Shown here piece by piece: positions 13,357 through 21,757 of a stretch of DNA of 22,759 bases. The translations under genes and the position numbers were made by a program. Under the pieces are notes generated by a model that had not been told where the DNA came from, ran no database searches, and saw only the letters and a program-made list of their open reading frames with translations. This stretch comes from Eubacterium sp. (GTDB taxonomy: Bacteria > Bacillota > Clostridia > Oscillospirales > Acutalibacteraceae), in NCBI GenBank assembly GCA_014465955.1, contig JACTVT010000038.1, positions 1 through 22,759 on the forward strand, given 5' to 3'. How positions within the stretch are numbered: position 1 is the stretch's first letter; each line of letters starts with the position of its first letter.

Positions 13357-14271
13357 TTGAACATTATTGAAATTGAGAATTTAACGAAACGATATGGCGA
13401 TTTTACGGCTGTAAATAATATTTCTTTTTCTGTTGATGAGGGGGAATTTGTCGGCTTTTTGGGTGTTAACGGTGCAGGCAAGTCTACAACTATAAATATG
13501 ATGTCAACCCTGCTTGCCTCTGACGGCGGAAATATAAAAATATGCGGATATAATCTTAAACAATCGGAAGAAATAAGAAAGAATATAGGTATCGTATATC
13601 AGGAAAATGTGCTTGATGATTTGCTTACGGTGAATGAAAACCTTGTATGCAGAGGCGTATTGCACGGAATATCAAAAGCTGAGGTCAAAAAGAAAATATC
13701 ACAGCTTGGCGGACTGTTTGGCATTGATGAAATTCTGAATAAAAAATACAAGTTTTTATCGGGCGGACAGAAAAGAAAATGTGAAATAGCGGCGGCGCTT
13801 ATGCATACGCCGAAAATACTTTTTCTTGATGAGCCTACAACAGGGCTTGATCCTGCTTCAAGAATTGAGGTGTGGAACACTGTGAAACTAATGTGTGACA
13901 GTTCTAATATGACCGTATTTCTTACAACCCACTATATGGAGGAAGCGGCTGAAGCGGATAAAATTATAATTATTGACAAAGGCGCGCTTATTGCACAGGG
14001 CACGCCGAATGAACTTAAGGAGCAATATGCATATGATTATCTGAAAATCTACTCGGATAAAAATATTGCAGACAGACTGACTGAATTTGACTTCCGCATT
14101 CATAACAACTGCACAGTAATAAAACTGCATAATACGATTGAGGCTATTGAAATTCTTAACCGTTTGCAAAAAGATATAACTGCTTTTGAGGTTGTTCAGG
14201 GCACGCTCGATGATGTGTTCATTAATGTAACTGCGGCAAGACAAAAAATGACGGCAGGTGATGAAAAATGA
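13357..14271 (+). CDS. ABC-2 exporter ATP-binding protein
   Basis: The 304-aa ATPase has Walker A GVNGAGKST (36-44), Q-loop Gln82, signature LSGGQKR (134-140), Walker B ILFLDEP (154-160) and the switch His192 (TTHYME). The C-terminal ~75 residues (ending in the VQGTLDDVFINVTA block) are typical of daunorubicin-resistance-type exporters. It energises the permease encoded next, with a 4-nt overlap. The start is TTG at 13357, served by GGGAGGGG at 13344-13351. The substrate (lipid, peptide, drug) is unknown. Confidence 0.95.
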   Translation: MNIIEIENLTKRYGDFTAVNNISFSVDEGEFVGFLGVNGAGKSTTINMMSTLLASDGGNIKICGYNLKQSEEIRKNIGIVYQENVLDDLLTVNENLVCRGVLHGISKAEVKKKISQLGGLFGIDEILNKKYKFLSGGQKRKCEIAAALMHTPKILFLDEPTTGLDPASRIEVWNTVKLMCDSSNMTVFLTTHYMEEAAEADKIIIIDKGALIAQGTPNELKEQYAYDYLKIYSDKNIADRLTEFDFRIHNNCTVIKLHNTIEAIEILNRLQKDITAFEVVQGTLDDVFINVTAARQKMTAGDEK

Positions 14272-15182
14272 AACAGTATTTACAGTTGGTTAAGAGAAAT
14301 ATATTGATTTATCTGAGGGATAAGGGCGCAGTTTTCTTTTCACTTTTATCTATGATTGTAGTTTTATGCCTTACAGTGTTCTTTTTAGGCGATGTTAACA
14401 TAACTGCTTTGACAGAAAAACTTGCTTTGCTGCCGAATAGAGATGAAGCAGCCGATAAGCAAAATGCATTTTTGCTGATTCTTACATGGACAGCAGGCGG
14501 CATTATTCCCGTAAATGCGGTTATGGTAACGCTTTCCTCGCTTTCGGTAATGATTAAGGATAAAACGAGCAGACGGTTTGATTCAATATACACCTCGCCT
14601 GTCAGCAGAAGTGCGGTTGTACTGTCGTATATAACGGCGGCGTGTTTTTCTTCAATCATAATCTGCACTATTACATTTGCGATTTCGGAAATCTACTGTT
14701 TTGTCAGCGGTGCGGCCGTTTTATCGTTAATTTCACATATAAAAATTTTTATAATGATAATAGTTAATTCTTTCGTATATTCTGCTATAATGTATTTGTG
14801 CGCAGCATTTATTAAGAGTGAAGGTGCGTGGAGCGGCTTCGGCACGGTTATAGGTGTGCTTGTCGGTTTCTTCGGCGGGATTTATATGCCTATAGGCGAA
14901 CTTTCATCAACACTTGCTGCCGTTTTAAAGTGTACGCCTGTAATTTACAGTACGGTTATGTTCAGGCAGGTTGTCTGCAATGATATTTTAAACACGCTGT
15001 TTTGCGGTGTGCCGAGTGAAATTGCAGATGTTTATAAGGAAACAATGGGAATAACAATTAGTTTATTTGATAAAAATATTTCATCTGCTATATGTATGGC
15101 AATACTTGCGGCATTTGGCATTGCGTTTATAATTGCAGGAATATTGATAACCAAGCATTCACGAAAGATGGGTAACAAATGA
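14268..15182 (+). CDS. ABC-2 type permease
   Basis: The 304-aa membrane protein shows one N-terminal segment (FFSLLSMIVVLCLTVFFLG), an extracellular loop of ~50 residues and about five further segments ending in FGIAFIIAGILI: the ABC-2 export permease layout. It starts at the last ATGA of the ATPase gene, so translation is coupled. It overlaps the LytTR gene by 4 nt. It probably forms the pore for the exporter as a homodimer. Confidence 0.92.
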   Translation: MKQYLQLVKRNILIYLRDKGAVFFSLLSMIVVLCLTVFFLGDVNITALTEKLALLPNRDEAADKQNAFLLILTWTAGGIIPVNAVMVTLSSLSVMIKDKTSRRFDSIYTSPVSRSAVVLSYITAACFSSIIICTITFAISEIYCFVSGAAVLSLISHIKIFIMIIVNSFVYSAIMYLCAAFIKSEGAWSGFGTVIGVLVGFFGGIYMPIGELSSTLAAVLKCTPVIYSTVMFRQVVCNDILNTLFCGVPSEIADVYKETMGITISLFDKNISSAICMAILAAFGIAFIIAGILITKHSRKMGNK

Positions 15183-15610
15183 AAATAATAATTGAAACGT
15201 CCGGGCAGAACGAAGAAGATGAGATTATCATAAGATGCAGAAATCTTGATGATGATTTGCTTGAACTGATATATCGTTTAAGAGAAGGTCAAAATCAGAT
15301 AACAGGATATCGGGATAAAGAAATTGTGCAGTTGCCGCTTAAAAATATTTACTATTTTGAGGCAGTTGACAATAAGGTGTTTGCTTATTGCGAAACGCAG
15401 GTTTATGAAGTAAAACTTAAACTTTATCAACTTGATTATTCAAACTTTATAAGAGTATCAAAATCTGTTGTACTGAATTTATCAAGAATAAAATCACTGT
15501 CCCCGCTGTTTAACGGAAAACTTGAGGCTAATCTTAAAAACGGCGAAAAGGTGATTATATCAAGGCAGTATGTGCCTGATTTGAAAAAATCGCTTGGAAT
15601 AACGAGGTGA
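15179..15610 (+). CDS. LytTR-domain DNA-binding protein
   Basis: The 143-aa protein is a short N-terminal part followed by a LytTR DNA-binding domain (residues ~45-140): KEIVQLPLKNIYYFEAVDNKV, then YQLDYSNFIRVSKSVVLNLSRIKSL and the closing NGEKVIISRQYVPDLKKSLG. It has no receiver domain, so it is not a two-component regulator. Together with the DUF3021 membrane protein behind it, this looks like a LytTR regulatory system in which the membrane partner holds the activator inactive. It probably controls its own operon. Confidence 0.93.
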   Translation: MKIIIETSGQNEEDEIIIRCRNLDDDLLELIYRLREGQNQITGYRDKEIVQLPLKNIYYFEAVDNKVFAYCETQVYEVKLKLYQLDYSNFIRVSKSVVLNLSRIKSLSPLFNGKLEANLKNGEKVIISRQYVPDLKKSLGITR

Positions 15611-15615
15611 CCGAT

Positions 15616-16041
15616 ATGAGATTTTTAAAAGATTTGCTGCGTAATTTTGCTTATGTAACTACGGGAATAGTGATTGCATTTGCCGTTTACACGGCGATTA
15701 TAGGCGTAAAAGAAGTGCCGATAATTATGGTGGCGGAGATACCTGCCGCAGGGCTTGTTACTGCGCTTATAGCAACTGCAATGTTGTTTAAAGAGCAGCG
15801 CACACGCAAAGGGACTGCCGCAGTAACTGTGCTGAATTATATACTGGTAAGTGCGGCAATGGTGGCTCTCGGTTTGTTATTCGGCTGGATTGAGTTTGAA
15901 ATAAAACAGATTTTATTAATGTTTGCCTGTGTTGTTTTTGTTTATGCTTTTACGGTTATTATTTCTTATTTTACACTTAAAAAGGAAGCAGATGAAATAA
16001 ATGAGGCACTGAAAAATAAATTCTCGGATAATGAGTCGTAA
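15616..16041 (+). CDS. DUF3021 family membrane protein
   Basis: The 141-aa protein has four hydrophobic segments (starting with FAYVTTGIVIAFAVYTAII) and a short charged C-terminus, matching the small four-helix DUF3021 family that is regularly paired with LytTR proteins. By analogy with streptococcal LytTR-regulator/membrane-inhibitor pairs it may restrain the adjacent regulator; this is inference. The ATG at 15616 is preferred over the GTG at 15607 because GAGGTG (15604-15609) then lies 6 nt upstream as ribosome site. Confidence 0.88.
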   Translation: MRFLKDLLRNFAYVTTGIVIAFAVYTAIIGVKEVPIIMVAEIPAAGLVTALIATAMLFKEQRTRKGTAAVTVLNYILVSAAMVALGLLFGWIEFEIKQILLMFACVVFVYAFTVIISYFTLKKEADEINEALKNKFSDNES

Positions 16042-16068
16042 ATTTTAATAAGATATATGCTTTATTTA

Positions 16069-16118
16069 CAGGACTGTATCGGATAAAAATTCAAGGCAGT
16101 CCTGCTTTTCTTTTCCTT
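16069..16118 (+). terminator. terminator of the ABC exporter/LytTR operon
   Basis: CAGGACTG (16069-16076) pairs with CAGTCCTG (16097-16104) over a 20-nt loop and is followed by CTTTTCTTTTCCTT. Confidence 0.7.
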
Positions 16119-16176
16119 ATGCAGATGAACCGCTTTGAATAATATTTAAAATCATATTTCTTTTTACAAATTTGTC

Positions 16177-16205
16177 TTGACATTTGAGTAATTTTCAAAG
16201 ATACT
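16177..16205 (+). promoter_or_regulatory. promoter of the Na/Pi cotransporter
   Basis: A consensus TTGACA (16177-16182), 17 nt, then GATACT (16200-16205); an alternative -10 is TACTAT (16202-16207) at 19 nt. The leader would be very short, about 15-20 nt, and holds only the ribosome site. Confidence 0.6.
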
Positions 16206-16227
16206 ATATCATGGAGGAATGGAGAGT

Positions 16228-17865
16228 ATGGGAATTACAAATATAATTAACCTGCTTGGCGGACTTGGTTTATTTCTTTTCGGAATGAAATATATGAGCG
16301 AGGCAATTAACCAGGTAGCAGGTAATAAAATGAAAAATCTGCTTGAAAAACTGACCCGAAACAGGTTTAAGGGTTTCTTTTTGGGCGTTCTTGTTACAGC
16401 GGTGATTCAGTCGTCTTCGGCTACCACCGTTATGCTTATGGGCTTTCTTAACGCAGGCATTATGGATTTGGCTCAGGCAACGGGCGTTATAATCGGCGCA
16501 AATATCGGCACAACGATTACTGCCGTGCTTATTGCGATTGATGTTTCATTTATTGCACCGGTGTGTATTTTTGTCGGTGCGGCAATGGCGCTTTTCTCAA
16601 AAAAACAGACTAAAAAGTATATCGGTCAGATTATTCTCGGCTTCGGCGTGCTTTTCTTCGGTTTGAAATATATGAGCGGTGACGCCGCAATGGGTGTACT
16701 TAAAACAAGTGAGGCGTTTCAAGGCTTTATTACGCAGGCGAATAATCCGTTTTTAGGTCTTATAATCGGTATTGCAATCTGTGCCGTTTTGCAGTCATCA
16801 AGTGCGGCAATCGGTATTCTTCAGATACTTGCACTTAACGGCCTTATGCCGATGCAGTTTGCAATTTATCTCATAATCGGCATTAATGTCGGCTCGGCAA
16901 TGCCGCTGTTCCTGTCTGCAATCGGTGCGAAAACGAATGCAAAAAGAGCCGCTCTGATTTACTTTATTTTCGATTTAATCGGTATGTTCATATTTATGCC
17001 CGTGGCAATGTTTACGCCTTATACCGACTGGCTGGCAACAGTTTCATCAAACGGTTCGGTTCAGGTTGCTGCCGGACATATTATATTTAAAGTAGTAACG
17101 GCGCTCGTGCTTTTGCCGTTTGTTCCCGTTATTGTTAGGATTACCGAAAAACTTATCAAAAGCAAAGAGCATGAAACTGAAATGCGCTTTATCTTTATCG
17201 ATAAATATCTTGCGGATACTACTGCATCAACCATTCTTCAGGTTAATAAAGAGGTTGAGCGAATGGCGCTTCTTGTGCGTGATAATTTTGTTACTGCCTG
17301 CGAGGGCTTTATGGTGTATGATACAAGTCAGGCACAAAAAATTACTGAAAATGAGAAACTGATAAACTGGCTGAATCATAATATTTCAGATTATATGGTT
17401 ACGCTAACTTCAAGCGGACCTACTGCTGAGGATTCAGAGCATATCGGTAAATTGTTTCACGTTATAACCGACCTTGAGCGTGTCGGCGACCACGCCGTAA
17501 ATATTCTTGAAAGAACAGAGCAGGCAAAGGAATACGAAGTGAATTTTACGGAATACGGTATTCAGGAATTCTGTGATATTTACGAGGCGTCACTTCAATT
17601 GTTTGACCGTGCCATGGGCGCGTTTAAGAATAATAAATTGCCCGATGAGGAAGCGTCTCAGTTGCATTTACTTGAAGACTCTATTGACAGGCTTACACTT
17701 CAGGCACAGGATAATCACGTGCAGCGTCTTCGTGAAAAAAGGTGCCACACAACGTCAGGCGTTGTGTTTACAAAGGTTCTTCAGGACCTCGAGCGTGTTG
17801 GCGATCATTCCTACAATATCGCTTGGGCCGCACGTCAGGATAAGGATTTAATCAGGCAGATATAG
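16228..17865 (+). CDS. Na/Pi cotransporter (NptA/YjbB-type) with PhoU-like tail
   Basis: The 545-aa protein has two inverted repeats of the Na/Pi symporter domain, each with the hallmark QSSSA motif (AVIQSSSATTVML near residue 55-70 and AVLQSSSAAIGIL near residue 190), plus GANIGTTITA and GINVGSAMPL. From about residue 320 a soluble helical region follows, with repeated DLERVGDH motifs (twice), as in PhoU domains; these bind metal clusters and may tune phosphate transport. It imports or balances phosphate at the membrane. The ATG at 16228 is chosen: GGAGG (16213-16217) is 10 nt upstream, whereas it touches the ATG at 16219. No pst or pho genes are nearby. Confidence 0.95.
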   Translation: MGITNIINLLGGLGLFLFGMKYMSEAINQVAGNKMKNLLEKLTRNRFKGFFLGVLVTAVIQSSSATTVMLMGFLNAGIMDLAQATGVIIGANIGTTITAVLIAIDVSFIAPVCIFVGAAMALFSKKQTKKYIGQIILGFGVLFFGLKYMSGDAAMGVLKTSEAFQGFITQANNPFLGLIIGIAICAVLQSSSAAIGILQILALNGLMPMQFAIYLIIGINVGSAMPLFLSAIGAKTNAKRAALIYFIFDLIGMFIFMPVAMFTPYTDWLATVSSNGSVQVAAGHIIFKVVTALVLLPFVPVIVRITEKLIKSKEHETEMRFIFIDKYLADTTASTILQVNKEVERMALLVRDNFVTACEGFMVYDTSQAQKITENEKLINWLNHNISDYMVTLTSSGPTAEDSEHIGKLFHVITDLERVGDHAVNILERTEQAKEYEVNFTEYGIQEFCDIYEASLQLFDRAMGAFKNNKLPDEEASQLHLLEDSIDRLTLQAQDNHVQRLREKRCHTTSGVVFTKVLQDLERVGDHSYNIAWAARQDKDLIRQI

Positions 17866-17879
17866 CATATGAAAACGTA

Positions 17880-17910
17880 AAGCACCACCGTTTTGGGTGG
17901 TGCTTTTGTT
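17880..17910 (+). terminator. terminator of the Na/Pi cotransporter
   Basis: AGCACCACC (17881-17889) pairs with GGTGGTGCT (17896-17904), loop GTTTTG, then TTTTGTTT. It is 15 nt past the stop codon. Confidence 0.92.
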
Positions 17911-17919
17911 TATACGTGT

Positions 17920-17945
17920 CGTAGGGGCGGATATTATCCGCCCGT
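17920..17945 (+). repeat. REP-like GTAG hairpin, element 11
   Basis: CGTAG then GGGCGGATA/TATCCGCCC, a perfect 9-bp stem. It lies head-to-head with element 12 in the spacer of a convergent gene pair. It is nearly identical to the element at 3572. Confidence 0.8.
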
Positions 17946-17965
17946 GGTTTTGCTGCAATAATAAA

Positions 17966-17994
17966 ACGGGCAGGCACAGTGGCCTGCCCCTACG
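17966..17994 (-). repeat. REP-like GTAG hairpin, element 12
   Basis: GGGCAGGC pairs with GCCTGCCC, and the minus-strand foot is CGTAG. With element 11 it forms an inverted pair 21 nt apart, like the two-REP units (BIMEs) known from enterobacteria. The rest of 17995-18037 shows nothing else. Confidence 0.75.
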
Positions 17995-18037
17995 GTGTTT
18001 TATTTATGATGTTATAAAGCGGTCGAGGTATGTCAAA

Positions 18038-18571
18038 TTACAAATCCTTAAGCGAAAGCACGTCGAGGTGGGCGGTTTTGCTTTTGCTTTGGATTATGAT
18101 TGATTCGGCTGCTGCAATGCTTGCAATAAGGCAAACGATTGACAAGCCGATTTGTTCGCTGAACCAACTAATCAGGAAAGGCAGTGAAAACAGGCTAAGA
18201 CCTAAAATTTTGCCGAAAAGCGAATGCACAAAATAAAACTTTCCGAAACGCTTTTTTGCTATAACTGCCGATATAATAAATCCGATTACGGCAATGATCA
18301 TCCATACAAAAGTCCACACCGGAACAAGGCTGTGAAAGACTAATATTTTGGCAAGTGACAAATATGTTAAAACATCACCGGCAGTGTCCAGTTTAGCCCC
18401 GAGCAGGCTTGAAACATCCAATTTTCTTGCGAGAAATCCGTCCATTAAATCTGTTAATCCGCAGAATGTGTATATAGAAAGGAATGAGCAGGAAATGGTT
18501 GTAAAGAAAAATAATATGGATGCAGCAATTATTCTCATTGATGAAATGATATTCGGAATGTGCTTTTTCAT
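18038..18571 (-). CDS. CDP-alcohol phosphatidyltransferase family protein
   Basis: The 177-aa membrane enzyme has the full family signature DG-x2-AR-x8-G-x3-D-x3-D within DGFLARKLDVSSLLGAKLDTAGD, whose aspartates bind the metal and CDP-alcohol, and about five to six hydrophobic helices. It would join a CDP-linked lipid (typically CDP-diacylglycerol) to an alcohol in phospholipid synthesis, as PgsA does with glycerol 3-phosphate. The acceptor cannot be named, and no other lipid gene is adjacent. It is a little short for PgsA (~185-200 aa). The ribosome site is AGAGGGGG and the start is clear. Confidence 0.9.
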   Translation of the reverse strand: MKKHIPNIISSMRIIAASILFFFTTISCSFLSIYTFCGLTDLMDGFLARKLDVSSLLGAKLDTAGDVLTYLSLAKILVFHSLVPVWTFVWMIIAVIGFIISAVIAKKRFGKFYFVHSLFGKILGLSLFSLPFLISWFSEQIGLSIVCLIASIAAAESIIIQSKSKTAHLDVLSLKDL

Positions 18572-18625
18572 AATTTTAACCCCCTCTGCGAATAATTTAC
18601 TATATGTAATATTATTCCCGTTTAC

Positions 18626-18654
18626 ATAGTAACTTAAAAATAATTATTTGTCAA
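18626..18654 (-). promoter_or_regulatory. promoter of the CDP-alcohol phosphatidyltransferase gene
   Basis: On the minus strand TTGACA (18649-18654), 17 nt, TACTAT (18626-18631). The leader is about 50 nt. Confidence 0.75.
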
Positions 18655-18701
18655 TATTCGGAAGAAATTATACTTATTGTATACTCAAATTTTACTTACA
18701 G

Positions 18702-18730
18702 AAAAACCTCTCCGCTTGCAGAGAGGTTTT
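18702..18730 (-). terminator. second terminator downstream of the thiamine ABC operon
   Basis: AAAACCTCTC (18703-18712) and GAGAGGTTTT (18721-18730) form a stem, with T's on the minus strand. It lies ~100 nt past the first terminator, separated from it by a REP-like element. Confidence 0.65.
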
Positions 18731-18743
18731 GCAATTAAATATT

Positions 18744-18772
18744 GCGGGCAGGCACAGTGGCCCGCCCCTACG
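18744..18772 (-). repeat. REP-like GTAG hairpin, element 13 (imperfect)
   Basis: GCGGGCAGGC faces GCCCGCCCC; the minus-strand foot is CGTAG. It differs from element 12 by a few bases, which loosen the stem. Confidence 0.65.
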
Positions 18773-18784
18773 GGGTGTTTGGGC

Positions 18785-18817
18785 AAGGTAAAACCCGCGG
18801 AGTTAATTCCGCGGGTC
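18785..18817 (-). terminator. terminator of the thiamine ABC operon
   Basis: ACCCGCGGA (18793-18801) pairs with TCCGCGGGT (18808-18816), followed on the minus strand by TTTTACC, right after the stop codon. Confidence 0.8.
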
Positions 18818-18822
18818 GGGGG

Positions 18823-19566
18823 TTATGACAAATGCAGGATTTCCACAATTTGACGCTTATATTTTAAAAATTCATCCGTCAGATTAAAATCATCTGCTCT
18901 CGGTTTCGGCACATCAATGATGATTTCTTCATCAATTGAACCCGTCTGCGCAGAGAGAATATAAATCCTGTCAGACAGCAGAATTGCCTCGTCAATATCG
19001 TGTGTGATGAAAACGGTTGAAAGATTGATTTTTTTCATCACGTCAAGATACCATTTGTGAATTTTGCTTTTTGTAATCGTGTCAAGCGCGCTGAATGGTT
19101 CGTCAAGCAGAGCCACACCGTTTGATGAAAGATAAGTTCTCAGCAGTGCGGCTCTCTGCCTCATTCCGCCCGACAGTTCACTCGGGTACTGATACTGCGT
19201 GCCTGCAAGCCCGAAGGTTTCAAAGTACGGTTCGGCTTTCTGCCGTGCCTGCTTTTTTTTCATTCCGTTTAAAATCAGCGGCAGGCATACGTTGTCTATC
19301 ACCTTGCGATAGGGGAAAAGCAGGTCTTTCTGCAGCATATAACTGATTGCGCCGGGTTTGCCCGTTATGTTTTCACCTTTCAGCAAAACCGTTCCCGTAT
19401 CGGGTGTGTAAATGCCTGAAAGTATGTTGAAAAGCGTAGTTTTGCCCGAGCCGCTCACGCCGAGCAGGCTGATGATTTCGCCCTCGTTCAGCGTGATTGA
19501 AACGTTGTTTAAAACCTGTTTTTCGCCAAATCTTTTACTAATGCTTTCTGCTTTTAAAATTTCCAT
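18823..19566 (-). CDS. thiZ: ABC importer ATP-binding protein (thiamine precursor, ThiZ-like)
   Basis: The 247-aa ATPase has Walker A GVSGSGKTT (36-44), signature LSGGMRQR (131-138), Walker B VALLDEP (151-157) and switch His189. Its length and sequence fit the nitrate/sulfonate/HMP-precursor importer subgroup. It is the last gene of an operon with permease and NMT1-type binding protein, driven through a TPP riboswitch, so its job is to power import of a thiamine precursor. The stop-to-start gap to the binding protein gene is 3 nt. The symbol rests on operon context. Confidence 0.9.
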   Translation of the reverse strand: MEILKAESISKRFGEKQVLNNVSITLNEGEIISLLGVSGSGKTTLFNILSGIYTPDTGTVLLKGENITGKPGAISYMLQKDLLFPYRKVIDNVCLPLILNGMKKKQARQKAEPYFETFGLAGTQYQYPSELSGGMRQRAALLRTYLSSNGVALLDEPFSALDTITKSKIHKWYLDVMKKINLSTVFITHDIDEAILLSDRIYILSAQTGSIDEEIIIDVPKPRADDFNLTDEFLKYKRQIVEILHLS

Positions 19567-19569
19567 AAT

Positions 19570-20589
19570 TTATGCCAGATAATCATTTGTAAAGCCGAAG
19601 CCTGCAGGGATTTCTTTTTCAATCAGTTTTTCATCATAAAGCCATTTATAAAATCCGTCCCAGCGTGCAGGGTCAATATATCCCCATTTTTCAGCATCTG
19701 CAACATATTCGTTTGCAAGCCACTTCTGGCTTTCCTTAACAAGTTCTTCAGAGCCTACAAGTGACTGTGTATCGTCGCTCTTAACAAGAATATCAGCGGC
19801 TTCATCGGGATTTGCAATTGCAAATTCATAACCTTTTTTAGTTGCTTCAAGGAATGCCTTTACATCATCGGGGTTGCTCTGTAAAAAGTCATTGTTTGCA
19901 ACAAGAACAGGTGTGTAATAGTCAAATGTTTCGTTAAGGTCTTTGAAATAGAAGAAATCGGTGTCAATGTTATTAACCTTGGCGTTGATGCCGCCCCAGC
20001 CGTAGAACACCCAGATTGCGTGGTCGGGATTGGCGTTTATATCCTGTGCCTCGTCTGTAACCGTGTTCGGAATTTTGTTTACTGCGTTCCAGTCACCGCC
20101 GTCATTTGTAACAACATTTTCAAGCGTTGCAAGTTCAATCGGTGAATCCCATGTAAGATAGGTTTTGCCTGATAAGCCGGCAGGGCGGTCCATTCCCTGA
20201 CCTTTTAAGGACATAATTCCCGATGTGTTGTGCTGAATCAGTGCGCATACGGCTGTAACATTAATTGGTGTGTCCGATGTGAATGCAGCGGCAAGAATAT
20301 CCTGACAGTCAACAGCAAACTGTGCCTGACCTGCAGCGCACGCCTGTGTTGCTCCATCTTCGGGTGGCTGAACAAGTGTAACGTTAAGTCCTGCCTCTTT
20401 GTAGTAGCCTTTGTCAAGGGCCACAAACATACCTGTGTGGTTTGTGTTCGGTGTCCAGTCAAGGCATACTGTAATGTCTGTAAGGTCGTCGGTTTTGTTG
20501 TTATTGTTTTCTGTTTTTGCGCAGGCAGTAATGCTTACGGCTAAAATTACAGTCATAAGCAGTGCCAGAATTTTATTTAATTTTTTCAT
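19570..20589 (-). CDS. thiY: NMT1/THI5-like substrate-binding lipoprotein (ThiY-like)
   Basis: The 339-aa protein starts with a signal peptide ending in a lipobox SITAC (Cys23), so it is an outer-face lipoprotein. The mature part begins with the NMT1/THI5 family pattern DWTPNTNHTGMFVALDKGYYKEAGL, close to ThiY, which binds the thiamine breakdown product formylaminopyrimidine. The ligand is inferred as a pyrimidine precursor of thiamine (HMP type), strengthened by the TPP riboswitch at the operon start. It precedes the ATPase gene by 3 nt and follows the permease gene by 15 nt. The symbol rests on family and context. Confidence 0.92.
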   Translation of the reverse strand: MKKLNKILALLMTVILAVSITACAKTENNNNKTDDLTDITVCLDWTPNTNHTGMFVALDKGYYKEAGLNVTLVQPPEDGATQACAAGQAQFAVDCQDILAAAFTSDTPINVTAVCALIQHNTSGIMSLKGQGMDRPAGLSGKTYLTWDSPIELATLENVVTNDGGDWNAVNKIPNTVTDEAQDINANPDHAIWVFYGWGGINAKVNNIDTDFFYFKDLNETFDYYTPVLVANNDFLQSNPDDVKAFLEATKKGYEFAIANPDEAADILVKSDDTQSLVGSEELVKESQKWLANEYVADAEKWGYIDPARWDGFYKWLYDEKLIEKEIPAGFGFTNDYLA

Positions 20590-20604
20590 TTATGTACTCT
20601 TCTT

Positions 20605-21423
20605 TCACTTGTTTGTTGTATTTTTTTCTTTTTTCTGCCATGGCATTGCTGTCTTTTCAAGCAGGCTGACAAGCGCCATAAGCACAAGGCTGATTGCCGA
20701 AATAAAAATGATAACGGCAAACATTTTGTCAAACGCGTAGGCTTTTTTTACTCTAGTCATATACACGCCGAGCCCCTCAAAACCGCCCAGCCATTCTGAA
20801 ACGACTGCGCCGACTACGGCATAACTTGCCGAAATGCGAAGCCCCGAGAAAAAGGATGCAGTGGCGTTCGGCAGTTTAACGTATCTGAAAATCTGCAGCC
20901 TGTTTGCGCCCATTGCACGCATTAAATTTACTGCGTCACTGTCTGCAGCACCGAAGCCGTTGAGCAAACCGATTGCAATCGGGAAAAAGGTTGTAATTAC
21001 CACAAGCGTGATTTTCGGAGCCATTCCGAAGCCCATCCACAAAACGAGCAGCGGGGCAATAGCAATGGTGGGTATAGTCTGTGTGATAACAAGAATCGGG
21101 TAAATTGCTTTATACAGAAATTTGAACCTGTCCATCAGTGTGGCAATGATAAATGCAAGAGCTATGCCGATAAGCAGACCGTAGCACGCTTCCTGCAGGG
21201 TAACGGCCGCCTGTTTCATCATAACCGAAAAGTTGCTGAAAAATGCTTTCACAACATCAACGGGTGACGGCAGCATATATGCAGGTATAACCTCACGGTC
21301 GTTGCATATGTACCATATCAGAATAATAACGCCGATTGCCAGCACGGGGGCAGATTTGTCCCCAAAAGCGGAAAGCCTTTGCTTTGACTTACTGCTGGTG
21401 GTGCTTTGTAACTTTTTTGTCAA
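20605..21423 (-). CDS. thiX: ABC importer permease (ThiX-like)
   Basis: The 272-aa membrane protein has about six segments and an EAA-type loop AADSDAVNLMRAMGANRLQIFRYVKLP that contacts the ATPase, as in the nitrate/sulfonate/taurine/HMP class. It forms the pore of the importer. The start is a TTG at 21423 behind GAGGTG, which lies inside the end of the upstream gene; the two overlap by 35 nt, suggesting translational coupling. The symbol rests on operon context. Confidence 0.9.
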   Translation of the reverse strand: MTKKLQSTTSSKSKQRLSAFGDKSAPVLAIGVIILIWYICNDREVIPAYMLPSPVDVVKAFFSNFSVMMKQAAVTLQEACYGLLIGIALAFIIATLMDRFKFLYKAIYPILVITQTIPTIAIAPLLVLWMGFGMAPKITLVVITTFFPIAIGLLNGFGAADSDAVNLMRAMGANRLQIFRYVKLPNATASFFSGLRISASYAVVGAVVSEWLGGFEGLGVYMTRVKKAYAFDKMFAVIIFISAISLVLMALVSLLEKTAMPWQKKEKNTTNK

Positions 21424-21691
21424 TTGTAAGCACCTCGCCCTCAGGGTTGTAAACTACCTTAACATAGGCGCTTACACTGCTGCAGCCTGCCTTGATAGCA
21501 ACCTTCTGGCAGTTTGCAACAATCTCCATAAGTTCGTCATAACTTTCGCCCTCAATTGTTGTTTCAAACGGGCCCACATAGCAGTTGAGTCCTGTGCTTT
21601 TGATGTAGGCAATGACCTCGTCAACAATGCGGATAAGTTCGTCTTCGTCGTGAACATCAGGTAAAACCTGAATTGCAACACTTGCTTTCAT
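21389..21691 (-). CDS. MTH1187-family thiamine-binding protein (DUF77/YqgV-like)
   Basis: The 100-aa protein fits the MTH1187/DUF77 family: an N-terminal strand KASVAIQVLP, an acidic helix, VGPFETTIEGESYDELMEIV and a closing SVSAYVKVVY strand. Members are ferredoxin-like oligomers, and family members such as YkoF-type domains bind thiamine or hydroxymethylpyrimidine. Here it opens the TPP-regulated importer operon and lies in the cytosol (no signal peptide), so a role in binding the imported pyrimidine is the natural inference. TAAGGAG precedes its ATG. Confidence 0.88.
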   Translation of the reverse strand: MKASVAIQVLPDVHDEDELIRIVDEVIAYIKSTGLNCYVGPFETTIEGESYDELMEIVANCQKVAIKAGCSSVSAYVKVVYNPEGEVLTIDKKVTKHHQQ

Positions 21692-21720
21692 AATTTTTTC
21701 TCCTTAAAAAATAGTTTTGC

Positions 21721-21746
21721 TGAAGCCATAACCGGTATCGGCTTCA
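21721..21746 (-). promoter_or_regulatory. second leader hairpin before the thiamine operon
   Basis: TGAAGCC (21721-21727) and GGCTTCA (21740-21746) form a 7-bp stem around a GC-rich loop. It lies between the riboswitch terminator and the ribosome site. Confidence 0.5.
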
Positions 21747-21757
21747 CTCAACAAGCC

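Noticed and set aside
20230..20740. Open frames opposite the thiamine-binding lipoprotein gene
   Set aside because: They are shadows of the lipoprotein and permease genes, with cysteine-rich low-complexity translations and no ribosome sites.
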